The translations under genes and the position numbers were made by a program. This document shows positions 1 through 8,625 of a DNA stretch of 64,000 bases, in pieces (position 1 is the stretch's first letter; each line of letters starts with the position of its first letter). The stretch is from CAYUVH01 sp964448135 (GTDB lineage: Bacteria; Verrucomicrobiota; Verrucomicrobiia; Limisphaerales; UBA8199): NCBI GenBank assembly GCA_964448135.1, contig CAYUVH010000063.1, positions 1 through 64,000 of the forward strand, read 5' to 3'. The notes under the pieces are model-generated. The model searched no databases. It worked only from the letters and a program-made list of their open reading frames with translations, and had not been told where the DNA came from.

Positions 1-1839
1 CGTCAGCGCGTAGGATGGCGACAGACGATTGGGCGCGGCGCCCACCGATACTGTGCCACCGTTGAAAACGATCGGGCCGGCATATGAAGTAAAATCCGAG
101 CGGAACGCCAGCGCATGAGTTCCGTCCTTGATCAGCGTGCCGCCACCGCCGATCGTGCCTTCGATACACGAGTAGGCGTTGAAATTCGCCCCCGTGGGAA
201 GGTTGGCATTTCCGTTCAAGTTGAGCGTGCCGCTGTTGTTGATGACGCTGCCGCCGCCGCTCAGCGCGGCGTTCGTCCCGTTGAAATTGTTCATATTGAG
301 CGAGCCCGAGCTGCCGAGCACGACACACGAAGCAGGGGAAACCGCGCCCGCCGCGGCCAATTGGATGTCCCCGGCGTTGATCGTCGTCGCGCCCGCGTAA
401 GTATTGGCGCCGCTGAGGATCAAGGTGCCTATCCCGGTTTTGGTCAGCGCAACCGTGCCGCTGGTGTTCTTGATGACACCGGTGAAATTACCCGTTGAAT
501 CATCATTGCCCGCTGTCAACGTATAGGTTGCGGTTCCGGTCGAGTTGTCCACCGTTCCACCCCCGTTCAAGCCGTTGATCGCCCCCGAGAAAGCGCCCAT
601 GTCCAGCGTGCCGTTCAGCTGCACGTCGCCTCTGCCGGTGCCATTGGGAAGGGCGTTGGCGACGCCCAGCTTGATCGTAGCGCCCGCGGCAATGAGTGTC
701 GTGTTGCTGTAAGTGTTCGCGGCGGAGAGCGTGAGCACACCCGCGTTGGTCTTGGTCAAACCTCCGGTTCCGCCGATTACCCTCGTGAAGCTCAGCGGAT
801 TCGGATTCGCAAATACCAGCGCGCCCGGCGTGGTGATCGTGATGGTGCCGCCCACCGTCCCATTCCGCGTAGCACCATCGCCCAATTGGAGCGTGCCGTT
901 GGTGATCGTCGTGGAACCGGTATACGTATTGGTGGCGTTGAAGAGCAACGTGCCCACTCCGGCTTTCACAAAATTGGCGCTTCCGCTGATGACTCCCGCG
1001 ATGGTCAGCGTCGTCCCGACCGGCTGGGTCTGAAGGACAAAGTTCGTTCCAGCCGCGCCGCCGAGAGTCCAGTTTCCCGCAAAAGTCACCGGGGCAGCAG
1101 GAATGCTCACAAAAATGGTCGAGCTGTTGCTGGCTCCGTAGGTGCCGTATGTATTGGGGATGGTGATGGGACCCGTGGCAAAGCCGGCTCCCGTGCTGTC
1201 CGTGGCCGGAGTAGCCAGCAACGTGGCGGGAACGAGATTGGTGATCTGTCCGGTGCCGAAGGAGTTGTTGTTGTTGAAATTGAGTCCGGCGCTGGTGCCC
1301 AGCGGCGTCTTGCCGCTGTAGCTGTTGCTGGCGGCCAGCCAGAGGCTGCCACTGCTCTCATTTTCAACCCCCCCGGGACCGGTGATCGGCACGCGAATGA
1401 TGGTATTCAGTTTGGAATTGCCCACGTAAAACCCTTGAAAGCCCGAGTTCAAATTCAAGGGCCCGCTGCCGGTAAAGACTAGGTTGGTAACACCGATGGT
1501 TGAAACGAGGCCGTTGAAGATGCCTGGAAAATTGACCGAATTGGTGACCGTGATGGTCAGGGCACTTAGCGCCGTGGGACCGGCGGGAAAGCCGGCGGCT
1601 GAGGTGCTGCTCCAAACGGACGGCGTGGCCGTCAAGGCCGTCGTGGTCGCCCATTGGGCGGTTGTCGTGTTCCACGTCCCGCTTGTGGGGGCGCTGAGCC
1701 CGTTGGGGTCCCAATACCAGACCACCGCGCCGGCGTTTTGCAGGCTCAGCGCAACGAGCAGGCACAATAGGGAAACCAGGCCGGATATCGGCCGGGTCAT
1801 TCTGTGGGCGGTAATAATTTTGAAGATAAGGGATTTCAT
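1..1839 (-). CDS. Secreted autotransporter-type beta-strand repeat protein (3' end outside window)
   Basis: Large surface or secreted protein of unknown substrate. From the ATG at 1839 the minus-strand frame stays open to the window edge (613 codons seen), so the C-terminus is missing. A hydrophobic signal peptide ends near residue 36; an in-frame ATG at 1800 would give a shorter one. The mature part is rich in Gly, Thr, Asn and Ser and carries repeated units such as TLILSGANTYAGATTIN and VLTLSAANTYSNTTLI, the signature of autotransporter-associated beta-strand repeats (PF12951), which fold as a beta-helix. Its N-terminus (WYWDPNG, then GTWNTTTAQWATT) matches the neighbouring gene at 1965-6197, so the two are tandem paralogs. 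No beta-barrel can be judged because the 3' end is absent. Family call is firm; function is not known. Confidence 0.85.
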   Translation of the reverse strand, partial: MKSLIFKIITAHRMTRPISGLVSLLCLLVALSLQNAGAVVWYWDPNGLSAPTSGTWNTTTAQWATTTALTATPSVWSSTSAAGFPAGPTALSALTITVTNSVNFPGIFNGLVSTIGVTNLVFTGSGPLNLNSGFQGFYVGNSKLNTIIRVPITGPGGVENESSGSLWLAASNSYSGKTPLGTSAGLNFNNNNSFGTGQITNLVPATLLATPATDSTGAGFATGPITIPNTYGTYGASNSSTIFVSIPAAPVTFAGNWTLGGAAGTNFVLQTQPVGTTLTIAGVISGSANFVKAGVGTLLFNATNTYTGSTTITNGTLQLGDGATRNGTVGGTITITTPGALVFANPNPLSFTRVIGGTGGLTKTNAGVLTLSAANTYSNTTLIAAGATIKLGVANALPNGTGRGDVQLNGTLDMGAFSGAINGLNGGGTVDNSTGTATYTLTAGNDDSTGNFTGVIKNTSGTVALTKTGIGTLILSGANTYAGATTINAGDIQLAAAGAVSPASCVVLGSSGSLNMNNFNGTNAALSGGGSVINNSGTLNLNGNANLPTGANFNAYSCIEGTIGGGGTLIKDGTHALAFRSDFTSYAGPIVFNGGTVSVGAAPNRLSPSYALT

Positions 1840-1912
1840 ACTGAGTTGGGTGGTGGGTCTCTCTGCCAGGGCTATGGGCGCAAAATCATCAACGGTGGAC
1901 CGTTTCATTCCG

Positions 1913-1939
1913 GTCACGCCCGCAGTTGGCGGGCGTGAC
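1913..1939 (-). terminator. Perfect 11-bp hairpin between the two beta-strand-repeat genes
   Basis: GTCACGCCCGC and GCGGGCGTGAC flank a 5-nt loop, 26 nt downstream of the stop of the gene at 1965-6197. There is no clear U-tract on the minus strand, so it may be a processing or stability hairpin rather than a classical intrinsic terminator. Confidence 0.4.
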
Positions 1940-1964
1940 GCACTTGTTCTCATTCAATAAAAAA

Positions 1965-4900
1965 TCAGGGCGCCGGATTCACGGCCACCGATTCGTAGTA
2001 GGCCGGAGCCGGATTGCTCACGACCAGCGACCAGGCGCCACTCGGCCCCGGCGCCGTGTTGGTGCTGCCGGCCACGGGCGTCCAGGCGCTCACGGGCGTG
2101 CTTACATCCTGGCTGGACACCACGTAATACTGCGCCCCCGCCGTGCCTTGCAGGCTCAGCGTGAAGGTGCCGTCCAGATTATTCACCAGCGACACTATCG
2201 CGTTGGTCGTGCTGTAAACCACGGAGTTGGAAATCACCTGGCTGAGGCTCCCCGTGCTACCGAGGAAATTCGCGTCGCCCAGATAAACCGCGCTCATGGC
2301 ATTCGTGCCGAGCGGCAGCGAGGCATTCGTCGCCGTGGCGCTGCCACTCGACAACGCGTTGGTCGCGAACGGCACGCCGTTGGCGGAAAAGACGATATTG
2401 CCGGTCGGTGAATCTGCCGCGGGCGGCGTGCCCGCCACGCTGGCGGTGAAGATCACGCTGGCGCTTTGCGCGGCGGGATTCGCCGAGGAGCCCAGGCTCA
2501 GTAACGTCGCCAGGTTGGAGATCACGCCGGTCGTGTCATCCACAAACGTGACCCCATAGTTCGCTCCGCCGTTCCCATCGATGACCACGCCTGAAGGCGT
2601 CAGGGTCTTGCCAGTTCCGACGTCCTTGGTGTCGTAAGTCTCAATAAAGTTCGGCGTATCACCGGCCACCAATCCCGGTGCGATTCCCGGCACCGCCACA
2701 GCGCTCGTCGTGCCGTCATACACCTTAGTGTTGGTCGCGGCTGTGACCGTGATGGCCTTGGGGTCGATTTGGCCGGTCGTGTTGTTCACGAAGCTGACGC
2801 TGTAATTCAAACCGCCATTCCCGTCCGACACGGAGCCGCTCGGAACCAGCGTCTTGCCGGTGCCAACGTTTTTGTTCGTGTACGCTTCCGTGAACATGGC
2901 CACATCGCCCGCGATTACCGCCGGGCTCACGTTCGGCACCGCCGCCGCATTGGTCGTGCCGTCATAGAACTTCGTGTTCGTGACCGCCGTGACCGCGATT
3001 GGTTTGGGATCAATCTCGCCGGTCGTGTTGTTGGCGAACGTGATGCTGTAATTGGTGCCTCCGTTGCCATCGGTCACCGTTCCCGCCGGAATGAGGTTCT
3101 TGCCCATGCCGGCGTCCCGATTCGCAAAGGCCTGCGTGAAGTTGCCCGTGTCGCCCGGGGCGAGGGCGGGGATGCTGGTCGGCACACCGGTCGAGTTCGT
3201 TGTGCCGTCATACACCTTGGTGTCCGTCGCAGCCGTGACGGTGATCGCCAGGGCGCTGATGCTGGCCGCCAGAGTGGGTTGAATCACGATGTAATTCGTG
3301 CCGAGATCACCCCCGGTCGCAAAGCCGCTCGTGGTCACGGTCTTGCCCACCCCCACATTCTTGTTCGTGAACCCGCCGACGGCATTGCTGCTCACCAGGC
3401 TCACGGACGCCTCGTCACCGTTTACAAGTCCGGAGAGCCCGGCATTGCTGACCACCAGCGAGACGTTGGTGGTGCCGTCATAAACCTTGTCGAGGGCCAG
3501 CACATCGGTGACCTGGAGCGAACGAGTTGTGATCGTAAACACCCCATCCGGTCCGGCAACGAAAGCGTAATTCGGCGACGCCAGCATTCCCGTGTCCACC
3601 ACGTGCGCAAGGTAGTTTGAGCCCACATAATTCGTGGCCGTCGCGTCCGTGCTGAAGTTCGCGCTGCCGGTAATGACCGCCACGGTGTCCGTGCCCACCA
3701 GCGTGGCATAACTCGGAATGTAAACCGCGTTCGTCGGATCGTCCCCGTAGGTCAACGAGCCTCGCGCCGTGACCGTGAGCGTCGCCGGCGTGACGGACAG
3801 CGTCGTGCTGGTATTGGTCGCCGTGCCGAGGAGCAAAGAGTTATTTCCCGCATACGTATACTTGATCGTATAGGGCGAACCACTCACCGGCAGGTTGGCC
3901 GGCAGCGTGTAGGTCATCGCGAAATCACCCGTCGCGTCATTGATCGTGGTGTTTTGCGCATTGCCGTTGATGGTCACGGTCACCGTGTCACCCATCGCCG
4001 GATAAATCGGATCCGCGGTGGCCAGCGTGCCACCAATCAGAATGCTGGGGGTGCCATAGACGACCGACTGGCTGTTCGTCAGCCCCGAAAAGGTCGGGTC
4101 GGTGCGAACGATGAGATCAACGTGGCCGGCCGCGCCAGTGGTCGTTACCACGACGGCCGAATTCCCGGCGGCGAGGGGCGTTCCCACGATGACCGGCGTG
4201 GGGTTGGCTGACCCGGTGCAGTTCCCGGCGCACTCCATCAAGGGGTAAGTGCCCGGCGGCAAAGCCGATCCCGTCACATTCACTGTCAGCACGTTGTTGT
4301 TGTTCGTCAGATTCCCAGCGATTGAAAGCTTGCCCACCGCCGGCGAACCCCCACCCACTGCCGTGAATGCCGCTTTGCCGCCCGTGGGCAATCCCAGGTT
4401 GCCTCCGATGCTCTTGACCGTCGTCGTTGCGTTCGACAGCGAAGCTCCCGACGAAACCGTCACCGTCGAATTCGCCATGCCGCCACCGGTCGCCAGTGCC
4501 AGCAGTCCGGCGCTTACCACCGTGGTACCCGTGTTCGTGCTCGTGGCCGTCAACACCATGGCGCCTGCCCCGGCCTTGGTGAAATTGCGGGCCGAGGCGT
4601 CCTGGCCGATCACGCCACCCAAAGTCAGCGTATGGGCGGTTACCGTAACAGTGCGATTCGCGCCGCTGATCGTAACAACGCCGTTGATGGTCATATTGTT
4701 GGCGCTGCCGACATAGGTGGGGCTGCCGCCGCTCAAGGTAAACACGTTGTTGATGGTGATGTCGCCGCCGGTCAAATTGTCAAAGCTGCTGTTGCCACTG
4801 ACGACAAACGGCCCCGTGCTCAGCGCCGCGGGATCACCGATACCCAGCACACCACCACCCGAACTGAGCGTCGTCGTGCCCGTGTAAGTGTTCGCTTCCG

Positions 4901-6197
4901 TCAAAATCCACGTGCCCGCGCCGGATTTGGTGACGCCCGTCGTGTTCACCCCGCTGTTGTTGACGATCTTTCCGATCGTGTTGGTGGCGGTGTTTGAGCC
5001 GGACAGGGTCAATGTCTTGATGCCCGCGCCGGACACCGTAAGCGTATTGGTCAGCAGCAGCGGCCCGCTGCCATCATTCTGGATCGTGGCGCCGCCGGTC
5101 GTGCCGGACAGGTCAATCACGCGATCAGTGGTTTCACCCGCTCCCGTGTAAACCAGCGTCGCCGCCGTGGTGCTCGAGCCGATGGCAATCGTACCCAGCG
5201 GCACGGTGGTCGGATGCCCGAGGCTGCTGGAAGCAGCGCCGCCGCTCACGCGGTTGAATGAACTGATGCTCAACACACCGTTGTTGATCGTCGTCTTGCC
5301 ACCGTAAGTGTTCGGCCCGCTGTTCGTCAGGGTGCCCGCGCCCGTCTTGATGAAATTCTGCGCTCCGCTGATCGTTCCGGAGATGTTCACCGTGGTGCCC
5401 GACGGCTGGTTCTGGAACGTATAGTTGGTGCCCGCCGGGGCCGCGAGATTGAACGGACCGCTGAAAATCACCGGGGCCGCCGCAATGCCCACGAAAATCG
5501 TGGAACTGTTGCTGGTGGCGTAGGTGCTGAAGCTGTTCGTGATGTTGATGATGGAGTTGGTGTTGAAAACCGTTCCCGTGCTGTCCACTCCCACCGTCGC
5601 CAATACCGTGCTGGTCACCGCGTTGGTGATCGGTCCGGTGCCGAACGCGTTGCCGTTATTGAAATTGAGTCCGGCCCCGGTGCTGAGCTGAACCCCCGCC
5701 GTGAAGGTATTGTTGGTCGAGAGATACAGGCTGCCACTGCCTCCAGTCTGCATCGGTCCCACTCCCGTGATGGGCACGCGTATGATGGTGTTCCACGAGG
5801 CGTTGCCTACGTTAAAACCCTGCGCCGAGGACGGCTGGTTCAAACTGCCCGTCCCGGTGATGACCAGATTGGTGATGCCCACGCCACCGAAAGACCCGTT
5901 GAAAATCCCCCCTTCATTGATCGCGCTGTTTACCGTGATCGTCATATTGGCGATCGGGGTGGTGCCTGCCGCAAACGACGGACCCATCGTGCTGTTCCAT
6001 ACCGACGGCGTGGCCGTAAGCGCCGAGGTCGTGGCCCACTGCGCGGTGGTCGTGTTCCACGTGCCGCTCGTCGGCGTCGAGGCGCCGTTGGGATCCCAAT
6101 ACCACAACGCCGCATTCATCTCCGCCGGCAGCAATCCAACCAGCAACCAGCAGAACGCCAACAACGCCGACCCGGAAAAATAGGATTTACGCTTCAT
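1965..6197 (-). CDS. Giant secreted protein: beta-strand repeats, MBG/YDG domains, Ig-like C-terminus
   Basis: Predicted 1410-aa secreted protein; the ATG at 6197 was chosen because it starts a good signal peptide (MKRKSYFSGSALLAFCWLL), while the frame opens 64 codons earlier without one. Residues about 110-690 hold autotransporter-associated beta-strand repeats (units like GTWILTEANTYTGTTTL). Residues about 790-900 resemble an MBG domain (TYGDDP). Four YDG-type segments follow, each with (V/F)YDGTT, at about 902, 992, 1074 and 1156; the last three are close copies about 82 residues apart. A group-3 bacterial Ig-like domain lies near 1240-1330. The last 75 residues carry a YYVVSSQDVSTP...W segment like the ends of other secreted proteins here. 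No catalytic motif is visible; an adhesive or structural role is inferred. Paralog of the gene at 1-1839. Confidence 0.88.
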   Translation of the reverse strand: MKRKSYFSGSALLAFCWLLVGLLPAEMNAALWYWDPNGASTPTSGTWNTTTAQWATTSALTATPSVWNSTMGPSFAAGTTPIANMTITVNSAINEGGIFNGSFGGVGITNLVITGTGSLNQPSSAQGFNVGNASWNTIIRVPITGVGPMQTGGSGSLYLSTNNTFTAGVQLSTGAGLNFNNGNAFGTGPITNAVTSTVLATVGVDSTGTVFNTNSIINITNSFSTYATSNSSTIFVGIAAAPVIFSGPFNLAAPAGTNYTFQNQPSGTTVNISGTISGAQNFIKTGAGTLTNSGPNTYGGKTTINNGVLSISSFNRVSGGAASSSLGHPTTVPLGTIAIGSSTTAATLVYTGAGETTDRVIDLSGTTGGATIQNDGSGPLLLTNTLTVSGAGIKTLTLSGSNTATNTIGKIVNNSGVNTTGVTKSGAGTWILTEANTYTGTTTLSSGGGVLGIGDPAALSTGPFVVSGNSSFDNLTGGDITINNVFTLSGGSPTYVGSANNMTINGVVTISGANRTVTVTAHTLTLGGVIGQDASARNFTKAGAGAMVLTATSTNTGTTVVSAGLLALATGGGMANSTVTVSSGASLSNATTTVKSIGGNLGLPTGGKAAFTAVGGGSPAVGKLSIAGNLTNNNNVLTVNVTGSALPPGTYPLMECAGNCTGSANPTPVIVGTPLAAGNSAVVVTTTGAAGHVDLIVRTDPTFSGLTNSQSVVYGTPSILIGGTLATADPIYPAMGDTVTVTINGNAQNTTINDATGDFAMTYTLPANLPVSGSPYTIKYTYAGNNSLLLGTATNTSTTLSVTPATLTVTARGSLTYGDDPTNAVYIPSYATLVGTDTVAVITGSANFSTDATATNYVGSNYLAHVVDTGMLASPNYAFVAGPDGVFTITTRSLQVTDVLALDKVYDGTTNVSLVVSNAGLSGLVNGDEASVSLVSSNAVGGFTNKNVGVGKTVTTSGFATGGDLGTNYIVIQPTLAASISALAITVTAATDTKVYDGTTNSTGVPTSIPALAPGDTGNFTQAFANRDAGMGKNLIPAGTVTDGNGGTNYSITFANNTTGEIDPKPIAVTAVTNTKFYDGTTNAAAVPNVSPAVIAGDVAMFTEAYTNKNVGTGKTLVPSGSVSDGNGGLNYSVSFVNNTTGQIDPKAITVTAATNTKVYDGTTSAVAVPGIAPGLVAGDTPNFIETYDTKDVGTGKTLTPSGVVIDGNGGANYGVTFVDDTTGVISNLATLLSLGSSANPAAQSASVIFTASVAGTPPAADSPTGNIVFSANGVPFATNALSSGSATATNASLPLGTNAMSAVYLGDANFLGSTGSLSQVISNSVVYSTTNAIVSLVNNLDGTFTLSLQGTAGAQYYVVSSQDVSTPVSAWTPVAGSTNTAPGPSGAWSLVVSNPAPAYYESVAVNPAP

Positions 6198-6526
6198 AGT
6201 TCTTTTCTTGGACGCGGGAGAGGGAGGGTTGATTACACGGGAACGCCGACGCGTTACGTCATGCGCAGGCTGAACGAAATGATTGGGCCATTGCCAATGC
6301 TCTACAATTGAAACCTGTAATCCCGCTTTCGATTTCGAATTTAATCCCGCTCCCAAAACCGGAACAAGACCAATCGATAATATTGTCAAACTTCTTTAAA
6401 TTTACCCCCGCTGCCCCAACGTGCAGATCCTGCAAATCTATTCACGCCATTCACAACTGCCTTTCTGCCCGACGACAATCATATTGCTTTCTCCCGCCAA
6501 TCCCCGAACTTCCCATCCCGAATTCC
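6198..6526. promoter_or_regulatory. Divergent intergenic region with a 10-bp direct repeat
   Basis: 329 bp separate the minus-strand surface-protein gene from the plus-strand glycosyltransferase gene, so promoters for both must lie here. The middle is AT-rich compared with its surroundings. TAATCCCGCT occurs exactly twice, at 6318-6327 and 6342-6351, 24 bp apart, and a looser relative (TTACCCCCGCT) follows near 6400. This spacing would suit a dimeric regulator, but no match to a known operator was recognised and no confident -35/-10 pair could be fixed. Confidence 0.3.
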
Positions 6527-8596
6527 ATGGCCAAGCCGAGCCAACGAGCAACCCGATCATCACAGCGGACGCTATCCACGTCTGGCGAACCAACCGCGCC
6601 CCGCCTTTGGTCGGAACGCCCCGCCGCCCGAACCATCGCTGTCTTATTCCTGATCGCCGCCACTCTAGCGCTCTACTGGCCGGTCAGCGGTTACGACTTC
6701 GTAAACTTTGACGACCCGCAATACCTCAACCCCCATGTGCAGATCGGGCTCACCCTGGACGGCGTCAAGTGGGCCTTCACCCAGACCGAAGCCGCCAACT
6801 GGCATCCGCTCACCTGGCTGTCCCACATGCTCGACGCCCAGATTTTCGGCCCCAAAGCCGGCGGCCATCACCTCACCAGCCTCCTGCTGCACATCGCGAA
6901 TTCCTGCCTCCTGCTCCTGTTGGTCCTGCGCCTCACGCGCTCGCTGCCCCGCAGCTTCGTCGTCGCAGCGTTCTTCGCCTGGCATCCCCTCCACGTGGAA
7001 TCCGTCGCCTGGGTCGCCGAACGAAAAGACGTCTTGAGCACGTTCTTCGGTTTGTTGGCCCTGCTCGCCTACACAAAGTACGTACAACTTCCGGCCGCCT
7101 CATCCAAAGCCACGCGGTTTTTCATTCTTTCGGTGACACTTTTCGCCCTCGGCCTGATGTGCAAACCCATGCTGGTCACGCTGCCGTTCCTGCTCTGGCT
7201 GCTGGACTACTGGCCGCTCGCGCGGTTCCAGTTCTCTCCCCGAGCTGTACAGCCCGCAACCAACCGCCGTCTGATTCTCGAAAAAGTTCCCTTCCTCCTG
7301 CTGACAGCAATATTCTGTGCCATCACTTTGCGCGTCCAACAAGCCGGGCACGCGATCGTGGCCGTCAAAACGCTTCCCTTGGAATTCCGCCTCGGCAATG
7401 CCGCCCTCGCTTATTGGGGTTACCTGGAAAAACTGTTTTGGCCGCACGATCTGGCCGTGTTTTATCCCTACGGCATCCTGCAATTCAACTGGCTGAACTG
7501 GGTGGCCCTCGCGGCTCTCATCCTCGTATCGTTGGGGGCGCTGGCGTTGTGTCGTCTCGGTTACACGGTGACCGGCTGGTTCTGGTATCTCGGCGCGCTG
7601 GTGCCGGTGATTGGCTTGGTGCAAGTCGGCGCACAAGCCATGGCCGATCGCTACATGTATTTGCCCTCCATCGGAATCATCGTGCTGATTGTTTTCGGCG
7701 GGGCCGACCTTGCCGCGCGTTTTCACCGCGACCGCGATCTCGCGCCGATCCTGGCCGGAGTCGCCCTCGCCGGTTGTTTGTTCACCTGCCGGCTGCAACT
7801 CGGTTACTGGCAGAACAGCGACTCCCTCTACCGCCACGCGATTGTTTGCACGAAGGGCAATTTCGTCGCCTGCAACAACCTCGCCGTGGATCTCGAAGCC
7901 CGGGGCCAGTATGCGGAGGCAGCCAATTGGTGCCGCGAGGCCATCGCGGCAAAGGCCGATTACGCGGACGCTCACTGCACCCTCGCGGTGATTTTGCTCG
8001 CGCAAAAACGGCCGCCGGAAGCGCGCGTTGAATTGGAACAGGCCTTGCAGATCGACCCCACCCTCCCCCGCGCCCATTACTACCTCGGCAATCAACTCCT
8101 CGCGGAAGGAAACGTCACCGCGGCGCAAAGTCACTACCAGGCCGCGTTGGAGCGCCTGCCTGAATATCCCGAAGCGCATTACCAACTGGCGATTTTGCTG
8201 GCCGCCTCCAACCCCGACGAATCGGTACAACGCTTTCACGAAGCACTGCGCCTCAAGCCCGACTGGAAAGAGGCCTTGAATAACCTCGCCTGGGTCCTGG
8301 CCACCACCCCCGACGATAAACTCCGCAACGGCGCCGAAGCGGTGCGCCTCGCTCAAAGAGCCGTGCTGATTACCTCAACCAACGAAGCCGGTCCGCTCGA
8401 TACTCTCGCCGCGGCGCTGGCGGAAACTGGAAAATTCGAGGAAGCCGTCGAAACCGGGAGAAAAGCGCTGGTCCTGGCCGCGAAACCGGATTCCCATTTT
8501 CCTCCAAAAGAAATCGAGACTCATATCCGCTGCTACGAACTCAAAAAGCCTATCCGCGATCCGGCGCCGGCCAAACCACACAAACCCAGCCCCTGA
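6527..8596 (+). CDS. Membrane glycosyltransferase-like protein with TPR tail (TMTC/PMT type)
   Basis: Predicted 689-aa protein. The N-terminal two thirds is a polytopic membrane domain related to the PMT/TMTC O-mannosyltransferase-like group: FDDPQYL (the acidic loop-1 motif near residue 50), HPLTWLSHMLD, HHLTSLLLHIAN, WHPLHVESVAWVAERKDVL and CKPMLVTLPFLLWLLDYWPL. The C-terminal third, from about residue 450, contains at least five tetratricopeptide repeats (for example YAEAANWCREAIAAKADYADAH). The ATG at 6527 was chosen over the frame opening at 6308 because the upstream part is low-complexity and lacks a sensible N-terminus. Enzymes of this type use polyprenyl-phosphate sugars at the membrane, and the TPRs probably bind acceptor proteins. 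It sits among secreted repeat proteins that could be its targets (inference). Confidence 0.8.
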   Translation: MAKPSQRATRSSQRTLSTSGEPTAPRLWSERPAARTIAVLFLIAATLALYWPVSGYDFVNFDDPQYLNPHVQIGLTLDGVKWAFTQTEAANWHPLTWLSHMLDAQIFGPKAGGHHLTSLLLHIANSCLLLLLVLRLTRSLPRSFVVAAFFAWHPLHVESVAWVAERKDVLSTFFGLLALLAYTKYVQLPAASSKATRFFILSVTLFALGLMCKPMLVTLPFLLWLLDYWPLARFQFSPRAVQPATNRRLILEKVPFLLLTAIFCAITLRVQQAGHAIVAVKTLPLEFRLGNAALAYWGYLEKLFWPHDLAVFYPYGILQFNWLNWVALAALILVSLGALALCRLGYTVTGWFWYLGALVPVIGLVQVGAQAMADRYMYLPSIGIIVLIVFGGADLAARFHRDRDLAPILAGVALAGCLFTCRLQLGYWQNSDSLYRHAIVCTKGNFVACNNLAVDLEARGQYAEAANWCREAIAAKADYADAHCTLAVILLAQKRPPEARVELEQALQIDPTLPRAHYYLGNQLLAEGNVTAAQSHYQAALERLPEYPEAHYQLAILLAASNPDESVQRFHEALRLKPDWKEALNNLAWVLATTPDDKLRNGAEAVRLAQRAVLITSTNEAGPLDTLAAALAETGKFEEAVETGRKALVLAAKPDSHFPPKEIETHIRCYELKKPIRDPAPAKPHKPSP

Positions 8597-8625
8597 GCTC
8601 AGCCATGGCGCTGCGGCACTTCGCT

